Below are positions 50,478-59,161 of a stretch of 64,000 bases of DNA, in pieces. Position numbers and translations under genes: made by a program. How positions within the stretch are numbered: position 1 is the stretch's first letter; every line of letters starts with the position of its first letter. The stretch lies in the NCBI GenBank assembly GCA_035444285.1, contig DAOMOK010000009.1, positions 62,001 to 126,000 of the forward strand, in the 5' to 3' direction. This DNA comes from CAADGU01 sp035444285. Lineage in GTDB: Bacteria > Chloroflexota > Anaerolineae > Promineifilales > Promineifilaceae. Below the pieces are notes generated by a model that was given only the letters and a program-made list of their open reading frames with translations, ran no database searches and was not told where the DNA came from.

Positions 50478-51503
50478 TTAGAACTGTTGCAAAAACCGCA
50501 AATCATTCGCCCAGAACTGGCGAATGTCATCAATGCCGTATTTGAGGATGGCGACACGCTCCGGCCCCATGCCAAAGGCGAAGCCGGTGTAGATGGCCGG
50601 ATCATAGCCACCATTGCGCAGCACATTTGGATGCACCATGCCGCTGCCCAAAATTTCCAGCCAGCCGGTTTGTTTACAAAGCTGGCAGCCTGCGCCTTCA
50701 CACAGAAAGCAGTTGATGTCCATTTCCGCGCTGGGTTCGGTGAAGGGGAAGTAGCTGGCGCGAAAACGGGTCTGGCGGTTGGCGCCAAAAATGCGGCGGG
50801 CAAATTCGGTCAGCGTGCCTTTCAAGTCAGCCATGCTGATGTTGTGGCCGACGGCTAACCCTTCCACCTGGGTGAACTGAATGCTGCTGCGGGTGGTGAT
50901 TTGCTCGTTGCGGTAGCACATACCGGGCAGAATGACGCGCACAGGTTCAGGATAGTATTCGTGCATGGCGCGAATCTGCCCGGCGCTGGTATGGGTGCGC
51001 AAAATCACGTCCGGTTTGGTGGTGTAGAAGCTGTCTTGCATCTCCCGCGCCGGATGGTGGGGTGGGAAGTTAAGCAACTCAAAGTTGTTGGCGTCGGTGT
51101 CTACATCTGGTGAGCGGTAGACCTGGAAACCCATGTCGCCGAAGACGCGGTAGATGTCGCGCAAGGTCTGGGTGATGATGTGCAGACCGCCGATGGGCAA
51201 CGGCCGTCCCGGTAAGGTCACATCCAGTGCCGACCCGGCAATGGCGGCTTCCAGTTCGGCGGCTTTGAGGGAGGCCAGACGGCCGTCATATGCCGCCTGT
51301 AATTCACTCTTCACCTCGTTGAGCCGCTTGCCGAAGGCGGGGCGGGTGGCCGGGTCCATTTGCCCCACCTGCCGCGTCAGCAGGTAGACGACCCCTTTGC
51401 GGCCGAGGGTGTCGTGGTACCAGGTTTCGAGTACGGCCGTGTTCTCCACCTGCGCTAACTTATTTAATGCTTCCGTGTATAACGTTTCCAGTTCTTCCAG
51501 CAT
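50478..51503 (-). CDS. pheS: Phenylalanyl-tRNA synthetase alpha chain
   Basis: 341 residues: N-terminal coiled coil (1-90), then the class II catalytic core with motif 1 and motif 2 (MCYRNEQITTRSS) and motif 3 (GFAFGMGPERVA). A CFLCEGAGCQLC element in the insertion may bind zinc, as in many bacterial PheS. ATG follows GAGGA. Upstream lie an unusual 20-bp-arm hairpin and a transcription attenuator with a Phe-rich leader peptide, so supply of charged tRNA-Phe probably sets expression. Confidence 0.97.
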   Translation of the reverse strand: MLEELETLYTEALNKLAQVENTAVLETWYHDTLGRKGVVYLLTRQVGQMDPATRPAFGKRLNEVKSELQAAYDGRLASLKAAELEAAIAGSALDVTLPGRPLPIGGLHIITQTLRDIYRVFGDMGFQVYRSPDVDTDANNFELLNFPPHHPAREMQDSFYTTKPDVILRTHTSAGQIRAMHEYYPEPVRVILPGMCYRNEQITTRSSIQFTQVEGLAVGHNISMADLKGTLTEFARRIFGANRQTRFRASYFPFTEPSAEMDINCFLCEGAGCQLCKQTGWLEILGSGMVHPNVLRNGGYDPAIYTGFAFGMGPERVAILKYGIDDIRQFWANDLRFLQQF

Positions 51504-51539
51504 CTTTCACTTCCTCATCCATTTAGTTCGTGGCGTATC

Positions 51540-51609
51540 GTAGGGGCGAGGCAGTTGGGAGAGGATTTGTCTTGCCCGACAAGGCGAAACCCAACTGCCT
51601 CGCCCCTAC
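51540..51609. repeat. 20-bp inverted repeat (GTAGGGGCGAGGCAG family) in the pheS leader
   Basis: Perfect 20-bp arms (51540-51559, 51590-51609) around 30 nt that themselves contain a TTGTC/GACAA stem. The word GTAGGGGCG also occurs at 56870-56880. It lies between the attenuator and the pheS ribosome-binding site. Confidence 0.7.
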
Positions 51610-51649
51610 CTAATCCCCAATCTTACCGCCGCCGCGCCAACACAACAAA

Positions 51650-51675
51650 AAAGACGCGGGCTGCGCCGCGTCTTT
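51650..51675 (-). terminator. Attenuator terminator in the pheS leader
   Basis: On the minus strand, AAAGACGCGG and its complement (10-bp arms, 6-nt loop) are followed by a run of U. It lies 26 bp after the stop codon of the Phe-rich leader peptide and 147 bp before pheS, exactly where an attenuator is expected. Confidence 0.8.
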
Positions 51676-51701
51676 CAGGAAATTCGGTCTGCTGCTTCTT
51701 T

Positions 51702-51782
51702 TCAGGCAGAACCACGCTCCTGCGCAAACACGGCGCGGGTGGGTTGCATAAAAAAGAAGCCAAAAAATCGTTTGCCGTTCAT
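51702..51782 (-). CDS. Phenylalanine-rich leader peptide of the pheST operon
   Basis: A 26-residue frame from ATG 51782 to TGA 51702-51704 on the minus strand. Its codons 6-11 read Phe-Phe-Gly-Phe-Phe-Phe (KRFFGFFFM in context), five phenylalanines in six codons. It is followed within 26 bp by a terminator hairpin and then pheS. In Escherichia coli pheST is controlled by the comparable pheM leader. There is no ribosome-binding site, but the promoter puts the transcript start only about two bases before ATG, so translation would be leaderless. Ribosome stalling at the Phe codons should favour an antiterminator; I did not resolve that structure. Confidence 0.75.
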   Translation of the reverse strand: MNGKRFFGFFFMQPTRAVFAQERGSA

Positions 51783-51790
51783 CGTGGCAA

Positions 51791-51819
51791 AGAATAGCAC
51801 TCTCTCCCAGGCACGTCAA
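51791..51819 (-). promoter_or_regulatory. Promoter of the pheST leader
   Basis: TTGACG (51814-51819), 17 bp, TATTCT (51791-51796) on the minus strand. The predicted start is near 51784. The -35 box overlaps the stop codon of the upstream glycosyltransferase gene. Confidence 0.75.
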
Positions 51820-53789
51820 GGTTCGGCTTGTTCAATTGGCAGGAGCAGAAACGGTTCGCTGGCCGGGGTGAGCAGGTTTTGGCAAGGGCCAGGAGTGCAA
51901 GAGGTGGGGTCGAACCAACCCAGGCGGATGTGGACTACGTCGTCTAAAGGAATGGGGAGTTCGTGTTTTTGGAGAAGGAGGTCGCCAGGCTGCCAGTGAG
52001 GGAACCAGAGGGATTGGGGATCGGCCGTGTCAAAGGCGTAGGCGTCGCCAATTTGCTGCCCGTTTTCGTCAAGGAAATGGATAAAAAGGCGGCGAGGAGC
52101 GGGGGGCACGGCCGTGACGCGCCAATAAGTGAACAGGTGAGCAGGTGTAGGGGTGAGGTCGTAGCCCAGGAATGTGAGTTCGTTGCCAAATGCGGTGTTG
52201 GCGGGGAATTGGGGAGTGGGGGAAGAGGTCATGGGTAGGGTGTAGTGGGTGGTGTGTTGGTGGGTGGTGGTCAGTGCGCCCCAGGCGGCGAGCTGCGTTT
52301 CCCAGTAGGGGTCGAGGGGAAGGGCAGACGGCCGTACAATCTGCCCACTTTCCGGGATGAGCAGCGTCCCTTCCTGCGGATTGAAGTGACTGATAGGGAT
52401 GGCGTCGTTTTGGCGCAGCAGGGTCATAGTAGGGCTGTCCATCGTGTCGGGCGACCATCCGGCAAGGGCCACGGCCGTGCCGTCAGACTCATCTAAAATT
52501 GCCGCCACTTCCGCAAACGCCGTCTGCCAGACAAAGGGCACATCGCCGCCCGTCGGCCATGCCTGGAACGTCAGATAGAGGGTGCGCCCGGCATAGAGTA
52601 AAAAGAACGTGAAGACCAGGATTGTCAAGCCAGGTTTTCTCCTTTTTGTGGATAACCGGCGGAAATCTGTGGATAACTCGCCCAAACTGTGAATAAATAG
52701 GGCCGGGAAGATTGACATAATGACAAGAGCGTTGATACTGCGAATGTGGCTGGGGGCATTGACAGTGACCAGACTGGGGATCAAACTGACCAACAGCCAG
52801 AGCAATATGAAGGCGTAACGGCCGTCTTTCCACCGCCACAAACTCAGCAATACCCCCCCATAAAACAATAACGCCAGCAACGGCTCAAACACGGGTACGC
52901 CGGGCACACCCTCACGCCACAATGGATCGCCAACAAGACCAAACATGCCCGCCAGTTTCAGTCCGTTTGCCAGCACCGGCAGCGGATTGCCCGCCCGTAG
53001 TTCGTTGAGCGGTTGACTGACTTCGGCCACGCGGAATTCGGCGCCGGGGTTGGTCTGCAAGTAGTAGAACAAGGGAAAGGCGGTGAGGAGGAACACGGCC
53101 GTGAACCCCACCACCCCACGCCATCTCTGCCTTAACTCCTCTCGATGCACCAGAAACAGATACCCCACAAACAGCACATAAAAAATAGGCACGGCTCTGG
53201 CAGCCAGATAAGTGTAGAGGCTCAATCCGGCGAAGAAACCGGACAAGGTGAACAGATAAACAGGTGAGGGGGTGAGGAGGTGAGGGGGTGACTTGACACC
53301 TGACATCTGCTCACCTGACACCTGCCACGCCCGCCACCAAAACAATGCCGATAGCCCCGCCACCACCGGCAGAGAAATGGCGCGCAGGGCAAGACGGCCG
53401 TAAAAGACCGGCCAAAACAGTACCGCCAACAACCCGGCTGCCAACAGCGCTACCGTCTCCCCAAATAACCGTTTGGCCAGGGCATAGGTAACAGCCACAC
53501 CCAACAGCCCACAAAACGCCGCCAGCAGCCGCAGCGCCAGCAAATTGTCGCCGAACAGTGAGAGAAAAATGGCTTCCAGGTAATGGTAACCTGCTTCATG
53601 ACCGTAGGCGGCGGTGAAGTAGATGGCATGATTGCCCGCCAGAATATCCCGCGCAATGAGCCAGTGGGCCACTTCATCATGCGCCACGCCGGGCGACTGC
53701 CCCACCACGCCAACAATACGCAGGGCAAAGGCCACCAGCAGGATGAAGATGAGGAGGGGACGGGGGTGTTGGATCACGATTGCACTCAC
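51816..53789 (-). CDS. GT39-type membrane glycosyltransferase
   Basis: 657 residues. About twelve hydrophobic helices follow a short cytoplasmic start. The conserved acidic DEVAHW loop after the first helix (SPGVAHDEVAHW) is the catalytic region of ArnT/PMT-type enzymes, which move a sugar from a polyprenyl-phosphate carrier. GTG 53789 overlaps the stop codon of the upstream fusion gene by 4 bp, which signals coupled translation. Short repeat words add in-frame stretches such as SPPHLLTPSPVYLFTL and TPTPAHLFTYW. Lipid-linked sugar acceptor unknown. Confidence 0.82.
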   Translation of the reverse strand: MSAIVIQHPRPLLIFILLVAFALRIVGVVGQSPGVAHDEVAHWLIARDILAGNHAIYFTAAYGHEAGYHYLEAIFLSLFGDNLLALRLLAAFCGLLGVAVTYALAKRLFGETVALLAAGLLAVLFWPVFYGRLALRAISLPVVAGLSALFWWRAWQVSGEQMSGVKSPPHLLTPSPVYLFTLSGFFAGLSLYTYLAARAVPIFYVLFVGYLFLVHREELRQRWRGVVGFTAVFLLTAFPLFYYLQTNPGAEFRVAEVSQPLNELRAGNPLPVLANGLKLAGMFGLVGDPLWREGVPGVPVFEPLLALLFYGGVLLSLWRWKDGRYAFILLWLLVSLIPSLVTVNAPSHIRSINALVIMSIFPALFIHSLGELSTDFRRLSTKRRKPGLTILVFTFFLLYAGRTLYLTFQAWPTGGDVPFVWQTAFAEVAAILDESDGTAVALAGWSPDTMDSPTMTLLRQNDAIPISHFNPQEGTLLIPESGQIVRPSALPLDPYWETQLAAWGALTTTHQHTTHYTLPMTSSPTPQFPANTAFGNELTFLGYDLTPTPAHLFTYWRVTAVPPAPRRLFIHFLDENGQQIGDAYAFDTADPQSLWFPHWQPGDLLLQKHELPIPLDDVVHIRLGWFDPTSCTPGPCQNLLTPASEPFLLLPIEQAEP

Positions 53790-56700
53790 ACCAACCGCAG
53801 CCGCCGGGCAAGGGACGCCGGCAAGATGTCGGCCAGGATTTTGCGTTCGGCCGGGCCGACTATCCGCAGCAGCAGCAGCCCCACCGGGTAAAGCAATATG
53901 CCCCAAATGCCCACCAGCAAATGAATTTGCCCGCCGAGGTACATGAGCAGAACGGTCACGGCCGTGACCGCCCCCGGCTTCACCAAAAACCGCCACCAAT
54001 CAACCCCAGGCATCCGCTGCCGCAAATAATAGGCAAACACCAATAGCAGCACCACTTCCGACAATATCGTCGTCACTCCCGCTGCCACATAGGTAAACAG
54101 GGGGATGAACATGAGATTGGTGATAATGTTAAACAGCACCCCGGCCGTAAACGCCCGCGGCTGTTTGCCTTCCAGCCCCAGACCAATCAGCACATAATTT
54201 GTCACACTATTCATCCAGCCGATGGGAATAGACCAGATGACAATTTGCAGGGCAATGGCCCCATGCGGCAAAAACTCCGGCCCACCCACAATACGCACCA
54301 GCGGCGTCGCCAAATACCAGGTGACAGCTGCCACCGGCAGTGCCAGCAGGTACATGATCTTGATTGCCATGCCATACATGCGCCGCGCCGACTCTGGCGA
54401 TGTTTGAATTTCACGGCTGATGATGGGGAACAGCGCCAGCGTAAAGAATGAGGGGATGATTTGCAGGGCGTTGAACCATTTGTAGGCGCTGCTGTACCAG
54501 CCCGCCACCTCCTGACCATTAGGCAGCATCACCCGCAGCAGGTAGGTGTCAATGGAGATGAAAACCGTTTGCAGCAGGTGGATAAGCATGAGCGGGAAAC
54601 CCAGGCGCAGCATCCGCCGCTGCAAGCGCCAATCCAGCCGCCAGGGGCCGGGCAGGTCATATTTCCGCAAAGCCAGGACACCGAGAATGATCAGGGTGAG
54701 GACGTTGGTGAGGATGGAAACGGCCGCCAGCCCCACAAAACTATAACCAGCCAACAACACCATCACCCCAAAACCCACCTTCATCATGGTAGTGGCGGTG
54801 GTCATTGCCGCTGGCGTCTCCGCTTCTTCATGTACATAAAACAGTCCGGTAACGCCTTTGCTCATGCCGGAAAAGACCATGCCTAGCATGATCAAAATGG
54901 TTGCCAGGATTTCGGCGGAGGTTAGCGGGTTGCTGTCCGGCAGGCTATTGGTAACGGCAATGAGGGCGAAGACGGGCAGGGCGGCAAAAAAAGCCAGCCC
55001 AATGCGCAGCACAGTCGTATTGAGCAGATAGCTGGACGTCTTGCTCCGGTCATGGGAAACATCGCGGATGAAAAGCAGGTCCAGCCCATAGTTGGCTACA
55101 ATGTCAAAAACGCCAGCAGTAACGATAGCAGTTTGGAAGCTGCCCGCGCCTGCCGGCCCCAACACCCGCAAATAAAACATGGCAAAAACAAAATCTATGA
55201 GTTTGTTGAACAGGTTGAGGGCCATAGGGGCCAGGCTGTTTTTGGCGATGCTGTGTGTTTTGGAGAGGCTGCCGCTGGGATTGTAGAAGAGCCGCCAGCC
55301 CCACACGGCCGTGCCAAACGCCATGATCACCACTGCCATCGCACTCGCCAACCCACCAAGTTGGAAACTGAGCGGGCTGTAACGAAAACGCACCTCCCAT
55401 TCGCCCGGCTCTAGCTGGACGCCGCGAAAATTGCCATTCGCCAATGTTATGTCTACCTGCTGTTCGGCGTCCTCATCCGCGCCTGCCGGTTTGACAAATG
55501 CTTTCCAACCGGGAAAGTAGCTGTCGTTAAGGATGAGCCAGGATGGTTCGGTCACGGCCGTTTGCACAATCACTTCGATGTTGCTATTGGCGATAACGTC
55601 GGCCGGTTGGAGATTGGAGATTGGAGATTGGAGATTGGAATCTATACTCTCCAATCTCCAATACCCTTCTCTCACAACCACAAACTGGCGCGGGTCGTAT
55701 TCTGTTGTCATGGCGGCGAGAGGGTCGGGGACAACGGCCGTTTGCGCCAGCGGCAGCGTGTAGGCGCGCGGAGCCACGCCCAGGTTTTCATAGACGCGCA
55801 GCCCTTCCCCTTGCCAGACCAGTTGGTACTTGGGCAGGTCAATGGTTTCGGCGGTGATCACGTACTGCACACCCAACACATCCAGCAGCGGTGAATTGAG
55901 CGACTGCCAGTTGACAATGGGCTGCACCCGATTGAACGGCAGTTCGTTCTGGGGTTCAATTGCGGCCATGTAGTTGGTGTACTGCCTGGGAATAATTGAG
56001 TCGTAGCCGCGCGCATCGGCCAGATCAAACAGCCAGCCGGAATTGGCGTTGAATGGTTTGTCGCCATGCGGGGCAAAGCTGGTCAGCCGCCACGAACCGG
56101 GCTGTGCTTCCAACCATTGCACCAGTTCCGGCTTGTAGGTCAGCAGCGCGGGATCATTGACCGGGTGAAAGCCCCGGTTGGCCGCCCAAAGGTCGAGCAC
56201 GATCAGCCCGGCAGCCATAAACAACCAGAGTGGTCGTCGCCGCCCCCACCTGCCCGCAAAAATCGGGCACCGACTGACGCGCAGCGTCGCCCCCGCCCCG
56301 ATCAACATTAAGCCGAACAGAAAAAGCTGCCGGTATTCATAGCTGTAAAAGGTCTGCGCATCGGGAAAGGCATACGCCGCCAGCGCCAGCCTTAAAAACA
56401 CCTGCTCTACCAGCGACGCAATTTGCCCATAAACTATTTTGGAGATGAATAGGCCGATTAACACGGCCGTGCCCGCCCAAAACGCCAACCCCGCCAGCCC
56501 GGTGATAATGGACGGTGTACCCCAGAGGACAAACGGCCGTAGCCACCACGCCACGCTGTTATCACTGGCAAACACATTGGGAGATTGGATATTGGAGATT
56601 AGAGATTGGCGATATGAGCGCCATTCGGCGATGGTCTGCCATTTTCGGGTAGCCGACAAATAATCTGCGCCAAACCCGGCCAACACCGCCACCGCCAGCG

Positions 56701-58102
56701 AAAACGGGAACACCCACCGAAACGGCGTATGCAACTGATTCACAAACGGCAGCCCATAATACAACAACGCATACAACGGCGTGCCAAAGATGAAAGCCAG
56801 GGAGAAGAGGGAGAGGAAGAGGTAGAAGAGAGTGAGCGGTGAGCGGTGAGCAGTGAGCGGTAAACCGTCGTAGGGGCGGGACAGGCGGGTGTGGCCTTGT
56901 CCAGACGCGACCTCTCCATTCCCGCCTGTCTCGCCCCTCTTCAACCCACCATAAATGCCCAAAATTGCCAGAAATAGCGGCAAAATGCCCAGGTAAATGC
57001 CCCCTTCTACGTAATTCTTTTTGCCCCATTCTGTCGTAGAAATGGGCTGGCCGAAATAGTTTTGCGTGATGGGAACGGTCTGCCCACTAAACACATCCAC
57101 CACTTCTTGATGGGTCGGATTGCCAAAAAAGTTGGGCAGCGCCAGCGTCAACACCTGTCGCGGCGGAAAGGCATACCCGCGCACCTCATCCAGGCTGGCA
57201 GACGCTTCCCGGAAATTGGCCTGCCCCAGTTCATACAGCGGGATCAACTGCACCGCCCCCAACATCAGCCCTAGCAGCACCATACCGGTCAGGTAGAGGC
57301 ACGGCCGTAGGAGTGCCATATACCAGGTGTCATGTGTCACCTCTGCCCCACCTGACACTTGATTCCTGACACTTGACACCACCTGCCACAGCGCATACAC
57401 CGCCATCACCAGCAGCGTGTAAATGGTAAACTCAATATGCCCCGCCAGGATTTGTGTGCCCAGCGCCACCGCGCCGAGCATGAGCCACAGCCAGGTGGAG
57501 CGGGCGCGACGGGCAGAGCCAGTGATTACTTTGTCAATGCAGGCCAGCAGCAGCGGCAGCCACATCACCGCGCCGCTGATCATGGGAAAGACCACCGCGC
57601 TGACGACCAGATAGCCACCCCCCTGGTAGACCAACCCGGCGATGGCTGCTGAACTGCGCCTCATACCAACGGTACGGCCGTACACGTACAGCAACACCCC
57701 CGCCAGCCAAATCTGGCTGACCGCATACCAGCCATATGCCTTACTCAGCGGTAAGATGAGGAACAGCAGGCTAAACGGGTAATATGCGCCATGCTGCCCC
57801 GCCGCCAGAAAGGGCACACCGCCAAACAGATAAGGATTCCACAGCAATTGCGTGGGGGAACTGATATTTTCGCGGATGAACTGTTTCCAGGCGTAGTTTT
57901 GGATGATGAGATCGGTGATGAGCGGGTTTTGTGGCGGGGTGGTTACGGCCGTGCTGCCCGCCCAAGGCGCCCACTGCCACAAATTATCCACCGGCAGCAT
58001 GGTCTTCCCGCCCACCGTCACATCCCACAACAGCAGCAGCGGCAAAACTAGAAAGCCCAGAACAATGAGAAGATCAAGCCGGTATGATCTGAGAAAATTC
58101 AT
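53786..58102 (-). CDS. Fusion of a YfhO-type membrane protein and a Wzx-like flippase
   Basis: 1438 residues. Residues about 1-940 are a YfhO-family protein: a cluster of membrane helices, the motif GKTMLPVDNLWQWAPW early, then an external region and a final helix near 920-945. After a short linker (SGSLSKTHSIAKNSLAPM) residues about 955-1438 form a twelve-helix polysaccharide flippase of the Wzx/MVF type (NLFNKLIDFVFAMFYLRVLG). The two are usually separate genes. Repeat words lie in frame, giving SLISNIQSPNV near 500 and SNLQSPISNLQ near 815. ATG 58102; a TTG earlier is less likely. It is translationally coupled to the GT39 gene, so both probably build a glycan. Confidence 0.85.
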   Translation of the reverse strand: MNFLRSYRLDLLIVLGFLVLPLLLLWDVTVGGKTMLPVDNLWQWAPWAGSTAVTTPPQNPLITDLIIQNYAWKQFIRENISSPTQLLWNPYLFGGVPFLAAGQHGAYYPFSLLFLILPLSKAYGWYAVSQIWLAGVLLYVYGRTVGMRRSSAAIAGLVYQGGGYLVVSAVVFPMISGAVMWLPLLLACIDKVITGSARRARSTWLWLMLGAVALGTQILAGHIEFTIYTLLVMAVYALWQVVSSVRNQVSGGAEVTHDTWYMALLRPCLYLTGMVLLGLMLGAVQLIPLYELGQANFREASASLDEVRGYAFPPRQVLTLALPNFFGNPTHQEVVDVFSGQTVPITQNYFGQPISTTEWGKKNYVEGGIYLGILPLFLAILGIYGGLKRGETGGNGEVASGQGHTRLSRPYDGLPLTAHRSPLTLFYLFLSLFSLAFIFGTPLYALLYYGLPFVNQLHTPFRWVFPFSLAVAVLAGFGADYLSATRKWQTIAEWRSYRQSLISNIQSPNVFASDNSVAWWLRPFVLWGTPSIITGLAGLAFWAGTAVLIGLFISKIVYGQIASLVEQVFLRLALAAYAFPDAQTFYSYEYRQLFLFGLMLIGAGATLRVSRCPIFAGRWGRRRPLWLFMAAGLIVLDLWAANRGFHPVNDPALLTYKPELVQWLEAQPGSWRLTSFAPHGDKPFNANSGWLFDLADARGYDSIIPRQYTNYMAAIEPQNELPFNRVQPIVNWQSLNSPLLDVLGVQYVITAETIDLPKYQLVWQGEGLRVYENLGVAPRAYTLPLAQTAVVPDPLAAMTTEYDPRQFVVVREGYWRLESIDSNLQSPISNLQPADVIANSNIEVIVQTAVTEPSWLILNDSYFPGWKAFVKPAGADEDAEQQVDITLANGNFRGVQLEPGEWEVRFRYSPLSFQLGGLASAMAVVIMAFGTAVWGWRLFYNPSGSLSKTHSIAKNSLAPMALNLFNKLIDFVFAMFYLRVLGPAGAGSFQTAIVTAGVFDIVANYGLDLLFIRDVSHDRSKTSSYLLNTTVLRIGLAFFAALPVFALIAVTNSLPDSNPLTSAEILATILIMLGMVFSGMSKGVTGLFYVHEEAETPAAMTTATTMMKVGFGVMVLLAGYSFVGLAAVSILTNVLTLIILGVLALRKYDLPGPWRLDWRLQRRMLRLGFPLMLIHLLQTVFISIDTYLLRVMLPNGQEVAGWYSSAYKWFNALQIIPSFFTLALFPIISREIQTSPESARRMYGMAIKIMYLLALPVAAVTWYLATPLVRIVGGPEFLPHGAIALQIVIWSIPIGWMNSVTNYVLIGLGLEGKQPRAFTAGVLFNIITNLMFIPLFTYVAAGVTTILSEVVLLLVFAYYLRQRMPGVDWWRFLVKPGAVTAVTVLLMYLGGQIHLLVGIWGILLYPVGLLLLRIVGPAERKILADILPASLARRLRLV

Positions 58103-58114
58103 AAAAGTGAACAA

Positions 58115-58146
58115 GACCCTAAGGGTTTCTGAAAACCCTTAGGGTC
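58115..58146. terminator. GACCCTAAGGG-family hairpin
   Basis: 14-bp arms (58115-58128, 58133-58146) with a 4-nt loop, nearly identical to that at 1663-1692. It lies upstream of the fusion gene, at the end of the response regulator gene on the same strand. Confidence 0.7.
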
Positions 58147-58229
58147 TGGATAGTGACAATGTGCGATTCTATCAAAAACAAGAGGGAGAAAAAGCGCCGA
58201 AACAGACTCTGAGCCGCCGAAACAGGCTT

Positions 58230-59096
58230 TTACAGCCGCCGATTTGCCAACGTCTCAAACAATTCCTCTAACGACCCCACCTGTTTTTCCCGCGAAGACA
58301 GGCTGGATACCCGCACCGTCAGCCGTTCCGACTCCGGTAGTTCATGGAGCCGCTGCCGTTCCAGCGCCGGGTAAAAGTATTGAATAGACGGCTGCAAACG
58401 TACCAGGCAGCGTTCGGCGAGTTTGTGGCTGCGGTCTACGGCCGTGATAATCACAAAATCCCCCGAATCCGTATGCCCGATAAAATCTTCACCCGCCCCA
58501 CTTTCCTGCACCGCATTCGAGATCATCAACGTGACGGCGCGGGAGACATCATCAGCCGCTACAAAACCAAACTTATCCCGGAAGCGGCTCAAACCATGAA
58601 TACCCGCCAACACCACACCCCACTCCGGCTGCTTAAGCATCTGTTCCAACCGTTCCCGTACCAGAACGCCTTCAGGCAGCCCTGTTACCGGATTTTGCAG
58701 CGTGCTTAAATGCGCCCGGCGCAAGGCGTTGCGCACCCGCAGCCGCAGCTCCTGAATGTCAAACGGCTTGGTGATGTAATCTACCGCGCCCAACTCCAGA
58801 CCGGCCAATTTATCATCCCGGTCCCGTTTTTCGGTGAGGAAAATGACCGGAAGATTTTGGGTACGCCGGTTGCGACGCAGCCGACGGCACACTTCATAAC
58901 CATCAATATCCGGCAACCGAATGTCCAAGACGGCCACATCGGGAATTTCCCGGCTGATGGCCTCCACTGCATCTTCGCCACGCGAGGCCGTTTCTACCTC
59001 ATAGCCCTGTACCCGGAAATAGGCGCTCAGCATTTCCGACAAGTCCAGATCATCTTCAACTATAAAAATTTTGTGTCCTTTCTTTTCGTCGGTCAC
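58230..59096 (-). CDS. Response regulator with a decayed GGDEF-like domain
   Basis: 288 residues. A receiver domain (KIFIVEDDLDLSEML, Asp in DVAVLDIRLPDIDGYEV, Lys in YITKPF) is followed by a linker starting NPVTGLPEG and an output domain with TDSGDFVII in place of the GGDEF signature. The gene at 13152 has the same plan, including the LTGLPG junction. Cyclase activity is unlikely. The start is GTG 59096 with AAGGAAC upstream; it is not next to a kinase gene. The V4R gene 65 bp upstream on the same strand may share its operon. Confidence 0.8.
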   Translation of the reverse strand: MTDEKKGHKIFIVEDDLDLSEMLSAYFRVQGYEVETASRGEDAVEAISREIPDVAVLDIRLPDIDGYEVCRRLRRNRRTQNLPVIFLTEKRDRDDKLAGLELGAVDYITKPFDIQELRLRVRNALRRAHLSTLQNPVTGLPEGVLVRERLEQMLKQPEWGVVLAGIHGLSRFRDKFGFVAADDVSRAVTLMISNAVQESGAGEDFIGHTDSGDFVIITAVDRSHKLAERCLVRLQPSIQYFYPALERQRLHELPESERLTVRVSSLSSREKQVGSLEELFETLANRRL

Positions 59097-59161
59097 GTGC
59101 TTTGTTCCTTCAAAAGCCCGCTCTAGACACCGGGTTTCCTTGAGAAACGCAGTATCTCAGA

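Noticed and set aside
51504..51815. T-box riboswitch before pheS
   Set aside because: No T-box consensus or specifier stem was seen; the leader peptide and terminator explain the region better.
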